Below are positions 11,775 through 23,339 of a DNA stretch of 64,000 nucleotides, one piece after another; the stretch's first letter is position 1; every line of letters starts with the position of its first letter. The notes beneath the pieces are model-generated. The model was not told the DNA's origin. It did not search any database and was given only the letters and a program-made list of their open reading frames with translations. The stretch comes from Girardinichthys multiradiatus (taxonomy: Eukaryota; Chordata; Actinopteri; Cyprinodontiformes; Goodeidae): assembly GCF_021462225.1 (NCBI RefSeq), contig NC_061795.1, positions 3,301,001 to 3,365,000 on the forward strand, in the 5' to 3' direction. The position numbers were made by a program, and so were the translations under genes.

Positions 11775-14420
11775 GAAAGTAAGGGAAAGATGCAGCTACC
11801 TTCTTTAAGTCTGCTGACCGGAAGGGCACAGAAACATGAGAGCGAAGGGCCGTGCTGTGTTAGGCTACTCTATGCTCTATGCATTTTTTCTCTGGCATCT
11901 TATTAAAAAAGTACTTTTAACAATGATGGAACAATTTTGTGGTTTTCAAAGCATACATATTGTGAAAATACAAAAGGTGAAATACAAAGCAAGCCTGGAT
12001 CTCTGCTCGCATTAAGAATGCGTTGTCTCCTTAGAAATCAATAATGTCTCACTGCGTTGAAGATCGCAATGAATCCTATCACTTTCAATTTCTTCATTCA
12101 TTTTTCTCAATGAGCACACTGCAGAGATTTGTTGTTTTGCAGCCATCTTTCTCCTCTCTGGTTCATCTCCAGAGAGACGTCCATAAAGATCCCTTTTCTG
12201 TCTCTGTAACAACAGTATTTGGCTAAAAATAAGCATCACTTTGATCCCCTGATGCTCACCTTAAATTGGACTGCATAACAACCTGCTGTAACACAATGCA
12301 TGCCTCATTTCTGCAAACACATCCAAGCTCTGTAAAATCTTCCAGTCAAGACGATAAATGTTTTTTAACCCACCTACTGCCTACTGACTTCCCTCAAATC
12401 TGCTTGTGTTTACCTCCAAGGTGCCCTGTGGCACAGCAGGGTTGAAAGCAGCATCTACTGTCCAGAAGCGATTTAATAAAAAACTATTTACTCCAACTGA
12501 ATTATCAACATTGACCAGAGACCATGGGAGCCCAGGCACACTCAGACAGCTGCCTCTCATCCAAGGTCTCTCTCCTCTTTCCTAAACAGACCAGAGGACA
12601 GGAAACGCACTCACACATCACATGCGACAGCAAACCTCAAGCTGTGAAGTAAGCAGTCAGTCAAAAATTACAGACTTCTGAAGCAACTTCAGGGGATAAA
12701 TGGTTACTGACAGATGCACTTTCAAGGAATTGTATGTGATCATTTTTCCATCTTGACTTGTAAAACACAGCTGGTTTTTCCATCTGAGCCAAAGATTAGT
12801 GGGATGCATGATTTTTATTTTTTTTTTGGTTTCTACTAAGCATCAAACAGTAACTTTCTCCATTTCCAGAGACGAAATCTCAAAGGATGGCTGGCTGTTA
12901 TTGTACACTCAGTAAGTTCCACGTAAGCGTGTCTGTCTGTGCTCGGATTGCCATGCTGAGCGCAACAATAAAGCTGAGCTGAATATGAAGTCCTGGCTCA
13001 GCAACTTTAATGCTGGCTCCGCAAACAAAGGGGTCAGAGCTTACAGTAACTTCTGTTCTCTCCACATCAATATATGACGTTCACTCAGGGCAATGAGAAC
13101 CTGTCCAGAGTTATAAAAGAGATCTGTTTATATGAAGTCAAACGAACACTGTCCCCGTGGACATCCAACTCCTTTTGACCCCACAACCATTCTGGGTGTG
13201 AAATAGAGAGGCCATAGCGGTTCAGTTCAATATTTCCTTGCAAAACCACTGATGTCAGCTCTGGTTTATTACAGCTAATGTACCATCTGCTTCCCAGGGT
13301 GACTCCTCATTAAAACTGGAGTTGATAAATAACATATCTCACGTCTGCAGGACTGAACCCTAATGTGACCAACGCCAGTGGAATAATATGGCCGCTTCTT
13401 TAAAATGCTGCTGCTTCCCAGGGATACAGTGTAGTTCAATGTGCATACACTCTTTTTTAGCCTGAATGTCATATTCGTTTTGGTCTTTAAAACATGCATT
13501 TTAAGTGAACCTGCATTTCTTCAGAAGGTCTTTAAAGGCCTTGTACAGCAGCTGAGAATCAAACAGTGATTAGGATTTATTTGTCTTTCTCCAAACCAAG
13601 GGGTGGAACATCTGAATGCAACCATAAAGGCAAAGGTTTGCCACTTCCACTGATGAGCTATAACATGCAGACTCGCAGAACAACAGGCAGCAGTATGCCA
13701 GCACATCTGCTGAGAGGCCCCTACTAGGGCCCCTCACTAAAACAATTGCAGCTTGTGGTAAGGCGCTTTATTAAAGAACAAAAAATTAATCATATTACAG
13801 TGAACCAAGCTCACTGTCTTCTTTATCAGCAGAACAGATAGAGGGCCTGGTTCATAGAGATTGACTGTATATCAAAGCCTTAAGGAGGAAATGGCATGAC
13901 CCCCGACAAGAAGGTCATGGAAGCCGTCTCAACAAAAAGCCAGGTTAGAGGCAGCTCAATGTGTACCATCTAAGCCACTGCGTGAAAGTTTAAGACAAAA
14001 GTAAGATTGGATTGAGACACAGACCTTTACTGATATCAGATATTGGTATTAGTGTATGTAGGCGACCACATACACGCACACACATGGACTATTCTTGTTT
14101 GCCAGGTGGGAAACATCTTCTGATGACTTGCTCTTCGGCCAACTTGACATCTTGTCGAAACTCCAGATCTCAGTTAAGTAGAATATTTTGATAAATCAAC
14201 ATGCTCTCGTGGAGAACTCTTTGTGAAGTAAGCAGCTATTAATCAGATAGCTATTTTGAAAACCATCCCTGCAGTTTTCTCCCACAACAAGCTGTTTTTG
14301 TTTTGAATATGTTCACTTTGTGTGTTTTTTACACAAGATATGGGTGAAAAAAATATTATTTAATGTAGCCTCTTTAATTCACACTCATTTAAAAATACCA
14401 TCTTAGACAATCAAACTGCC
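11775..14420. other. No gene seen
   Basis: About 2.6 kb of mixed-composition sequence without a recognised repeat or domain. Frames of up to 75 codons are chance. Parts of 12400-12700 and 13000-13500 are less AT-rich than the surroundings and would be worth a conservation check, but I see no specific signal. Confidence 0.35.
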
Positions 14421-14573
14421 ACCTGCACCTGGTTAAATGTCCTTTAGCAAGTTGAGGGGTAACCACATTCTTGTAGTTATTAAAAAGGTCCTGGCGTAAC
14501 TCTGGTTGGACGTTTGACGACTCTTATCACAAATAGAAGTTTCCTTGCATGGTCCACACTTTTAAGTATAATA

Positions 14574-16183
14574 CAGGTCCTTCTCAAAATATTAGCATAT
14601 TGTGATAAAGTTCATTATTTTCCATAATGTCATGATGAAAATTTAACATTCATATATTTTAGATTCATTGCACACTAACTGAAATATTTCAGGTCTTTTA
14701 TTGTCTTAATACGGATGATTTTGGCATACAGCTCATGAAAACCCAAAATTCCTATCTCACAAAATTAGCATATTTCATCCAACCAATAAAAGAAAATGGT
14801 TTTTAATACAAAAAACATCAACCTTCAAATAATCATGTACAGTTATGCACTCAATACTTGGTCAGGAATCCTTTGGCAGAAATGACTGCTTCAATGCGGC
14901 GTGGCATGGAGGCAATCAGCCTGTGGCACTGCTGAGGTCTTATGGAGGCCCAGGATGCTTCAATAGCGGCCTTTAGCTCATCCAGAGTGTTGGGTCTTGA
15001 GTCTCTCAATGTTCTCTTCACCATATCCCACAGATTCTCTATGGGGTTCAGGTCAGGAGAGTTGGCAGGCCAATTGAGCACAGTGATACCATGGTCAGTA
15101 AACCATTTACCAGTGGTTTTGGCACTGTGAGCAGGTGCCAGGTCGTGCTGAAAAATGAAATCTTCATCTCCATAAAGCTTTTCAGCAGATGGAAGCATGA
15201 AGTGCTCCAAAATCCCCTGATAGCTAGCTGCATTGACCCTGCCCTTGATAAAACACAGTGGACCAACACCAGCAGCTGACACGGCACGCCGGACCATCAC
15301 TGACTGTGGGTACTTGACACTGGACTTCTGGCATTTTGGCATTTCCTTCTCCCCAGTCTTCCTCCAGACTCTGGCACCTTGATTTCCGAATGACATGCAG
15401 AATTTGCTTTCATCCGAAAAAAGTACTTAGGACCTCTGAGCAACAGTCCAGTGCTGCTTCTCTGTAGCCCAGGTCAGGCGCTTCTGCCGCTGTTTCTGGT
15501 TCAAAAGTGGCTTGACCTGGGGAATGCGGCACCTGTAGCCCATTTCCTGCACACACCTGTGCACGGTGGCTCTGGATGTTTCTACTCCACACTCAGTCAA
15601 CTGCTTCCGCAGGTCCCCCAAGGTCTGCAATCGGCCCTTCTCCACAATCTTCCTCAGGGTCCGGTCACCTCTTCTCGTTGTGCAGCGTTTTCTGCCACAC
15701 TTTTTCCTTCCCACAGACTTCCCACTGAGGTGCCTTGATACAGCACTCTGGGAACAGCCTATTCGTTCAGAAATTTCTTTCTGTGTCTTACCCTCTTGCT
15801 TGAGGGTGTCAATAGTGGCCTTCTGGACAGCAGTCAGGTCGGCAGTCTTACCCATGATTGGGGTTTTGAGTGATGAACCAGGCTGGGAGTTTTAAAGGCC
15901 CCAGGAATCTTTTGCAGGTGTTTAGAGTTAACTCGTTGATTCAGATGATTAGGTTCATAGCTCGTTTAGAGACCCTTTTAATGATATGCTAATTTTGTGA
16001 GATAGGAATTTTGGGTTTTCATGAGCTGTATGCCAAAATCATCCGTATTAAGACAATAAAAGACCTGAAATATTTCAGTTAGTGTGCAATGAATCTAAAA
16101 TATATGAATGTTAAATTTTCATCATGACATTATGGAAAATAATGAACTTTATCACAATTTGCTAATATTTTGAGAAGGACCAG
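14574..16183 (-). mobile_element. Tc1/mariner element, family A, copy 1
   Basis: A 1610-bp element with TA on both sides (14572-14573, 16184-16185). Terminal inverted repeats are about 200 bp each (14574-14773 and 15984-16183). Each repeat holds two similar direct repeats, an outer one near the tip (CTCAAAATATTAGCATATT) and an inner one at the far end (CTCACAAAATTAGCATATT). This is an IR/DR arrangement like that of Sleeping Beauty-type elements. The outermost bases of the right end differ by a change from CTG to CAG. A single transposase gene fills the middle on the minus strand. The second copy at 28308-29875 is nearly identical in sequence and lies in the same orientation. Confidence 0.95.
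14851..15855 (-). pseudogene. Tc1-type transposase, one nonsense mutation
   Basis: Full-length Tc1 transposase of 334 codons from ATG at 15855 to TGA at 14851, in one frame throughout. The only break is TAA at codon 143 (15427-15429), where copy 2 has AAA (Lys). Domains: paired-like helix-turn-helix (residues about 8-45), a basic GRKR-type linker (51-57), a second helix-turn-helix (about 65-110), then the DDE catalytic domain. Catalytic residues are D148 (LFSDESKF), D238 (FQHDLAPAH) and E273 (DLNPIENLW), a DD34E spacing typical of Tc1. All three are intact. Cut-and-paste transposition at TA sites is the family function. The early stop separates DNA-binding from catalytic domains, so this copy is probably inactive. 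Confidence 0.93.
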
Positions 16184-16489
16184 TACATACAATTTGGACT
16201 GGACTGAGGTCAGGGTGTTAGGTAGGCCATACAAGGAACCCTAAAAAAAATTTTTTGTTGTGTTTTTGGGATAATCAACCAACTATGCCCAAGTTTCACC
16301 CAAACTGTCACCTTCAGATGAAAGAAAAGTGGCTTTAATATTAAGAAACAACCCAAGAACCATTGAGGCTGAAGCTTATCGTTAAATGGAAGATGCTGAT
16401 CAAGAAAGAGGTGCTCAAAATTCAACTCTAAAATTTTCATCTGTTCATATGTATACACCAAATGCCTTTTGGACAAAAAACATATTGTC

Positions 16490-16689
16490 GGTTGCAGCGC
16501 TGATGGTGTAGGGGTTAAGCGCGCGACCATGTACAGAGGCTACAGTCCTCAAAGCGGCCATCCCAGGTTCGAGTCCCGGACCTGGCGACATTTGCCGAAT
16601 GTCTCCCCCCTCTCTCTACCCCTCTTTCCTGTCTACATACTGTCAAAAATGGAAAAAAAAAGGCCACTAGTGCCGAAACAATATCTTAA
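16490..16689 (+). mobile_element. tRNA-derived SINE
   Basis: A 200-bp SINE. The head has an A-box-like GATGGTGTAGGGGTTAAGC (from about 16501) and a clear B box, GGTTCGAGTCCCGG (from about 16566). The body is pyrimidine-rich (CTCCCCCCTCTCTCTACC), and the tail ends ACAATATCTTAAAAAA. A 15-bp flanking duplication, AAAAAACATATTGTC (16475-16489 and 16690-16704), defines the insertion. The tRNA-like head lacks a foldable full cloverleaf with a normal acceptor end, so this is not a working tRNA gene. A second copy lies on the minus strand at 55320-55513. Confidence 0.88.
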
Positions 16690-16709
16690 AAAAAACATAT
16701 TGTCAAATA

Positions 16710-19700
16710 AGACAGAGTGAGCTAATGTCTTTAAAGTAAGTTCATCAGCTCTGATGTACTGCATTCTGAATACTGCATGTGTATTAGGATCAAGGATGAG
16801 GAGTACACATTATTCCCCTGTGTCAAGTGCGAAAGAATCAGTGCATGATACTTTTGCTGCGATGTGCCGGTCATGTATTTTTTGACCTGGCTTAACTGGT
16901 GATCAAATTGTGTATGCTACAGTGTCAAACAATTATTTTTTTCTGATGGCATCAGTTGTCCTGCACAAAACTAAAGGCAGATATGTAAAAGTGGGACAAC
17001 AGTGAGACAATGGGTTGCTCCAACAGGGCAATAGCCTCAAACACACATCAAAATTGTTTGTGGAATGGGGAAGAGAGGGTAACATTAAGGTACTGGAAAC
17101 AGCATAGAATGTAACGAAAATGTATGTATGTTTAAAAACAAGGTTGTGCCAGGAAAACACACAATTTAACCATTCTGATAAGAAACAAGTCAAACACCAA
17201 GGCCGAATTATACCAGAACTTTGGTAACATCAAAAACAATTGTGTATAGTTTACCTACAACTTGCTAAAGAACATTGAACCAAATATTAGTATGGGTGTA
17301 TTGTCCTATTTCAGGTTGTATGTATAATTTAGACCTTACGTGTATTAGACAAAATCCACAATAAATTCAACATGTGTTTTTGAAGTTGTTTAAGAATCGT
17401 ACTACTCTACAAAAAGAATTGTTCTAATGCATCCTTTAGGCCCCAAATTAATATGTCATTCATGCCCATGATGAGTGGATGCGAACTGCTAACCAGGACT
17501 GTATTATATGAAGTTATCCCGGGAAGGCTGTCACATTTATGCTCAGCTGGGACTGAATCATTTCAAGTTTCAATCACGCTCCTGAATTAATACGTCTTCT
17601 AAATACCCTGCTTTGCTCTGAAATGTTCACATTATGACATCAAAGGTGAGAAATTGAGACAGCTTGTAAAAAGCCTTGTCAAGACAAACGCCTGTTTTTC
17701 CCACAGAAATTTAGAAGGTGTTCCCTAGATTAAAAGAAAGAACAAGTGAGACCAAACATCATTTTAAAAGGACATCAATAACCAGATTATAGGAGCTCCT
17801 ACTCAAGCAACATGGTAATTTGGAGGCAGTCATTCACCTCCTTTATACAGGGCTTCATCATAAAATGGGCCATATAGTTTCTAGGAAAGGCGTAGGGTTT
17901 TCAAGTTGGGGGAATTTGAGGCAACACCATTGTCAACCTTATAAACTTGTCAATAATGCAAAGTAATCTCCTTTGTTTTCCAGCCTCCCCAGACAAGGGA
18001 ATTAGCCATTACTGTCACCATGAATTACAAGGACATATGTGTGTGGGTGTGTAGCTGTGTGAATATGAAGGCAAAATAAATAACTACTCCCTCACGGCTG
18101 CTTAATTTAAGACAACTAGTGGGGGGTGAGGTGGTTTATGTAAGCATCTGTTTACCATCCAGCACCACTTTTTAAGATATATACAGTATAAATTACAACC
18201 TTCTTTAATTCTAGGGTTTAAAAAAACAGGACATAGTAAGAATGAGCTGGTCTTTACCATCCCTTGATTCAACAGCTTGTAGAACTTTCAGAAGCAACAC
18301 ATCAAATAACTGTTTTCTGTATCACGTTATCTATTTATCTTGCATGACCTAATTATAGGCTAGCTTTAGCTGGCTTTGACTCTAGCACACTGTGGAGGAG
18401 GTCACCAACAACTGAGTTGCTACAACCTCCCCAGAACCTGTGGCTTCACAACCAACCCAAATCATCACCCTCCACCACCATGACATTTTCTATAAGATGT
18501 TTGCGCTGTTTGTTGTTGTCTGCACCTGCTTTGTGAGTGAGGAGAATCCCCTGAAGTCAGTCTGCAGGGGTCTTTGTGCGTGTGCTTTGGTCTCAAAAAA
18601 AAAAAAAACACACAATAGAGTTAACTTTACTGGAAATGTTTTTAAAGGGTTAAGTGCACTAAAGTTTGGGATTATTTTATGTTAGGTGACAATAAACTCT
18701 GTTTGGACGCTCTGCAGAATTTACTGGATTACTAGAAAAGGGCAGCTCCAACAAAACTTTTGTACATTTTATTTTGTAATCTGCCTGTATTAATATGCAG
18801 GCTTTATGCAGCTGACTGCATGAGTCTTACTTCTGCCTGTTTTAAGCACGGTTAATTATGTGGATAGCAGTAATATCAAAATAAATACAATTTAAAACAG
18901 ACAAAAACATTTTGTTTAAAACAAATGATACAATATTCAATTAAAATATTTTTGTCGTGCCAGAGTTTGTATTTCATACCTAGATTTTGGATTCTAATGG
19001 GTCTTTTTTATCACATTTTTAATTTGTTAGATGTGAAAAATGCTGAATTTGGCTGTTAAGAAAAGTAAAACTGCTTTAGAGTTTACTTTTAGATGAGTCA
19101 AAAAATTTAGCAATAGATTATTCAAGTTCACTAGTGGCATCCCTAGTTGAGTCAGGCATGCAACCTGGTTTTATTGCAGTTACTTTGGGCTTTGGATGGT
19201 ATGGCCTTATGACCCTTCCCAGACCTATGGGCAACAGTCTTTGCTCTTCTAGGGTAAAGGCGGATGTCTTTCCACATTTGCATTGTGTTATTACACACCT
19301 GTATGCTCCAAACTAGAAAAATGCTAAAACAAAGTGGTCACACTTCCTGATCATCATTTAGCTAAGTACAGTTGATCAGCGATCAGTTTGGTTTTCTGTT
19401 GTATTGTAGTTTTTCAGATGAGTTAAATGTGTGTTTGACATTTGACCTCTGCCTAAGAACAACTTGCCTTGTTTAAAGGGGGAATGCAATATTTTGTAAA
19501 GCAGGCTGTTTTTCCCGAACACGTCCAATAAATAAGTTTTATTTGATACTGCTATAAATCTTATGTAACACCTACAAGCGATGCAACACAGCTTTCTTCC
19601 TCACCCAAGAACAAAGGTTACAACATAACCCTGACAGCTGACATTGTTCCAGTCACATAAAAGCTAAGGGGAACACCATAAATCCCCAAGATGTCACATC

Positions 19701-21160
19701 AGTTTACTCAGATCCAATGAACTCCTTTAGAGTATCATGAAATTATGTTGCTATGCTTCATCATCTATGACAAATCTGCAGTAATGCCATTTTTCGTTAA
19801 AAGATCAAGAGGGAAGAGTAGCCAAAACCTTACAGGTAATATCTAAGGTGCAAAGACACTGTGGTCTTTGAACATTCTCAGTCAAAAGAAAATAGATCAA
19901 GTTATCTATAATTAAAATCTGGATTACTGAACCTTTTATGCTAGATTTTGGGGTTCATGTTTTAGATTTAAAACAGATACTAGATGCTGTTTTTTGTTCA
20001 CTATCATTGAAAAGGAAAGAAACTTGCACTCTTCTTTAAAATTCAGTCACCCAGTACTGTGCATAGAAAAGTACACTGCATACCGTACCTTTGGACTGTA
20101 CACAAACTCCCTGTAATATTAAGTGTTCATTGCCCAAAATCCAGCAAGAGAAACCGTTTCAACCTCCCTCTTCTTCATACAATAGAACTGCCTCATAAAT
20201 TCCACATGAGTTTTTTAAGACTGTAAATTATTATATTATTACTCTGAACTTTCCAACTTGCAGAAGTGCTCACCAAAATTCAGAACCGGGTATCTGATGC
20301 AGACAATATAAATTAGATGAAATTCAGCACTTTTTAAAACATCCTGGAATATTTCAAGTCTTATTTTACACAAAAAATTGTGGAAACTGAAATCCCACAT
20401 ATCAGAGCCATGTTTTTCAAGGCTATTATGTAATTGTCTGATCGCACATACTCAAACTGAAATGGATCCTTCTGATCTGTATAATCAAAACAATTGTTTC
20501 CATTTCAATGAGTGAAATCAGCTATAGAAAACTAATGCAAATGTCATTTTACCATCTCTACTTCCATGTTGTCTAATCACAATCTGTCCCTCCTCGTGTT
20601 TTTAAAGGCATCTCCTCACACAGACACTGTGGGCATAATTGCAAAACACCCTGCTCTGCTCACTTATTTTCGCTTAATAAAAACATAGAGCCCAGAAACA
20701 TGAAGGTTTACAGTAAAAAGGCTCTTATGCTGCCAATCTAAAACTTAATGTAGCATTAAATGAGAAAGAAATGACAATAAAACCATAAATCATAATTATG
20801 TGGATGGTGAAAAACATCATCATGGTAGCGATTCTAATTACTAGATGTAATAGGCCCAAGGCTGGAAATTCTTTCAAAAATATAATTTTTTTTATTATTT
20901 TCAGTGGTGCGAGGGAAAACATTGAGTTATAAATGAGCAAATGAGTGCTTTCCTCTTGTTTTTCCCTGTCACCTGTGGTGACATTGGAGATGGACACATG
21001 TTGTGCAGAAAGCTCAGGAAAACACCACCGGCTACATTTGGTGAGGCACAATCTGCTGTCAGGAGGCTTCACTGAAAGCTCAAAGAGGAAAGGCTACCCT
21101 TTCCAGCTGTGTCCAGATAAAACAAAGCTGGCAGGTAGTTTTACATGGAACTCTGCAATA
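16710..21160. other. No gene seen
   Basis: About 4.4 kb of AT-rich sequence, the longest stretch in the window without a recognised element. It has short homopolymers (A run at 18596-18607), no long frame and no recognisable repeat. It may be old unique DNA or repeats too decayed to recognise. Confidence 0.45.
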
Positions 21161-21164
21161 ATAA

Positions 21165-22520
21165 ACAGTGATGTGCAAAAGCATTTTTCAAATTTTGGCA
21201 CATAAACTTGTAATTTATGTTGTTATCAGTGGCGATTGCTCTAAGACTGCAAGGGAAGCTCAGCTTCCCCTAAATGTCAAAAAAATAAGTGATCAAATAT
21301 ATACTGTTGTGTGTACATGTCATTGACTAGATATGTGCTACAACGCGCTCAACTATTGTTCAGAATCAGCTTCTTATCACTGGTAACGACGTGGCATTCC
21401 TCTCACTAATTCCCGCAGCTTCACAGTGCTTTAAACAGTGAGTTCAATAGCGAAGCAAAAATGCTGGGCTTTGTCCCGCCCATCGGACGTTCAGCGTCTC
21501 TGGGGGTCTATGGGGCAGTGGGCTGGCCTCGGCTGGCCCGGACGCTCAGTTTCTGCATGATGAATTGATGATCTGTCTGATGTTGAATCCCTTTTTGATT
21601 GACAGCGAAATGAGTGATTCAGCCATTTAGCGATCTTGAAATTGAGCTTCCCCTCCTTGAAAGACTAGCATCCACCACTGGTTGTCATGCAATGCATTTC
21701 TTGTAATTTTGTGATAGACTAACACAAAGTAGTACATAACTGTGAAATGGAAGGAAAAGGAAATGTTTATTCTGTTCAGCCCCATTTACTCTTCTACCCC
21801 TAAATAAATTCCCATGCATTCAACTGCTTTCAGAAGTCACATAATCAGAATATACCATCCATGCGTAGTTCACTCTAAGTATAAATACAGCTGTTCTGTA
21901 AAGTCCTGAGAGTTTTTTAGGGTACATTACTAAACTAAAAGCATCATGAAAACCAAGGAACACATTCAGATCGATCCGGGAGACAGATGAGGAGACGTTA
22001 AATCAAGATTCAGTTTTAAATAAATATTGTAACCTTTGACTATCTCACAGAGCATCGTACAATCCATCATCCAAAAACGGTAATAGAATGTCAGAACTTG
22101 GCATTAATTGGGTAAATGGCCAAGAAGTTAAGGGTAACAATGGAGGAGCTGCAAAGATCCAGAGGTCATGTGAGATAATCTTTTTATGGAAGGGTAGCTA
22201 CAAGAAAGAATACTCCAAAATCCATGTAGGGGACTCAGTAAACATGTGGAAGAAGGTGCTATGGTCAGATGAAACCAAAGTCAAACTATGGCCTTCATGA
22301 AAAATTCTGAGTGGAAGAAAACCAACACTACACGCTACCCTGAGCATACCATCTCTACAGTGAAACATAGTGGTGGCAACATTATGCTTTGGAAATGATT
22401 TTATCAGCAGGGAAAGGGAAGCTGGACAAAGTTTACAGGAAGATAGATGTAGGTAAACAGATGGCAATCCCGGAAGAAAATCTCTTAGATGCTGAAAAAG
22501 ACTTCAATTAAGTACCGACT
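21165..22520 (+). mobile_element. Decayed Tc1-like transposon, split by a hAT MITE
   Basis: Begins with an AACAGTGATGTGCAAAAGCA tip. After the hAT insertion it continues with GATAGACTAACACAAAGTAG and CTGTGAAATGGAAGGAAAAG, typical end sequence of a very common fish Tc1 family. The gene is on the plus strand: a start-like MKTKEHIQIDPGD near 21945, then [13 protein letters not shown] near 22253-22292 (first catalytic Asp region), then fragments of the catalytic domain. Stops and frameshifts throughout; dead. Confidence 0.72.
21227..21680. mobile_element. Non-autonomous hAT element (MITE)
   Basis: A 454-bp unit with short inverted ends CAGTGGCGATTGCT (left) and CAGTGGTGGATGCT (right, read inward). 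It is flanked by an 8-bp duplication with one mismatch, GTTGTTAT (21219-21226) and GTTGTCAT (21681-21688). The 8-bp duplication and CAG-type tips are the hAT hallmark. No coding capacity, so it depended on a transposase from elsewhere. Inserted into the Tc1-like relic. Confidence 0.85.
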
Positions 22521-22624
22521 CATGGAGGTCTAATAAATATTCAGGCGACGCTTTTCAAATTTTTAATTATAAAAGATAAATAAATTAAATAATGCATCTG
22601 TTTCCATCCACTGTATAAAGTATT

Positions 22625-23260
22625 TGCCACCTTTAGATGTTTTATCCCTGTAGTACTTTTGCAAGGGAACACTCCAGGCAAAATCTGTGAAGGAGATGGC
22701 TGCCAAAACTGGACATCTAATGGAGTTCAGTTAAATCCATCATTAAGAAATGGAAGGAGTTTGACCTTTTGTTCTAAATCCATCCATCCATCCATCCATC
22801 CATCCATCGTCTATACCTGGTTATCTTTGCAGGGTCGTGGGGGGCATGTGCCTATCTCCAAAGGTTATTGGGAGAGAGGCAGGGTACACCCTAAAAAGGT
22901 CGCCAGTCCATCACAGGGCTCATATGATCTCTTGCTTAAAATTTACCCAAAGATAAGTGGGCGACTCCACGACGAAGGTTCTTTCATCTGATGAGAAAAA
23001 AACTGAGTGTTTTGCTCCTCACCAGAAACATACCATCCCCACCAAGAAGCAGAGTTGTGGCAACATTATGCTTGGTACGGCAAACATGAATTTAGAAAAA
23101 TATTGCCACATTTCAATGATAAATTTAAATCAGCCTGTCAGAGATGTACAACTTGAGAAAAAAATTTATTTTCCAAAGCAAACAGCAAAAGCTACACTCA
23201 AAACGGAGAGAAGTTCCGGAGAGGACAAATCAAAGTGCAGATCTCAGTCCATTTGCCTTA
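22625..23260 (+). mobile_element. Decayed Tc1-like fragments around a SINE fragment
   Basis: The left piece encodes VKSIIKKWKEF near 22735-22765, a Tc1 helix-turn-helix remnant. The right piece, from about 22975, encodes SSDEKKTE..HTIPTKKQSCGNIML, the catalytic-domain start with its SDE motif and the TIPT..GGG-type block. A minus-strand SINE fragment lies between. Dead. Confidence 0.6.
22776..22921 (-). mobile_element. SINE 3' fragment with (CCAT)n tail
   Basis: Read on the minus strand this is the 3' half of the SINE type at 2711-3010: GATGGACTGGCGACC, GGGTGTACCCTGCCTCTC, GGAGATAGGCAC, ending in GGTATAGACGATGGATGG. The tail is a (CCAT)n run at 22779-22809 on the plus strand. 5'-truncated; no head or pol III boxes remain. 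Confidence 0.78.
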
Positions 23261-23339
23261 ATGGGTGGGGGTGGGGGGGCTGGTACTACAGTAGGTGACA
23301 AGTGTTTGCAAGTCAAAATGACGCACATGTAAATATTAA

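Larger units (their letters stand above)
14425..16480 (-). mobile_element. Older Tc1-like relic, split by a younger Tc1 element
   Basis: Left part 14425-14572 (CCTGGTTAAATGTCCTTTAGC..; TTGACGACTCTTATCAC) and right part 16186 to about 16480 (GGACTGGACTGAGGTCAGG..TAGGCCATAC) read as neighbouring pieces of one minus-strand Tc1-like element. The second piece resembles the segment that encodes the region between the DNA-binding and catalytic domains. The younger element at 14574-16183 sits between them with its TA duplication. Heavily decayed. The assignment is by resemblance to common fish Tc1 text and is moderate. Confidence 0.45.

Noticed and set aside
16501..16580. tRNA gene
   Set aside because: A-box and B-box-like motifs are present, but no complete cloverleaf with paired acceptor stem; the unit has a SINE body, tail and 15-bp duplication.
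20725..21072. 115-codon minus-strand frame with a hydrophobic C-terminal part
   Set aside because: No recognisable family; the hydrophobic stretch derives from AT-rich sequence (ATT/TTT codons).
22779..22809. CRISPR-like or regulatory tandem repeat
   Set aside because: Plain (CCAT)n tail of a SINE fragment; no spacers, and the genome is eukaryotic.
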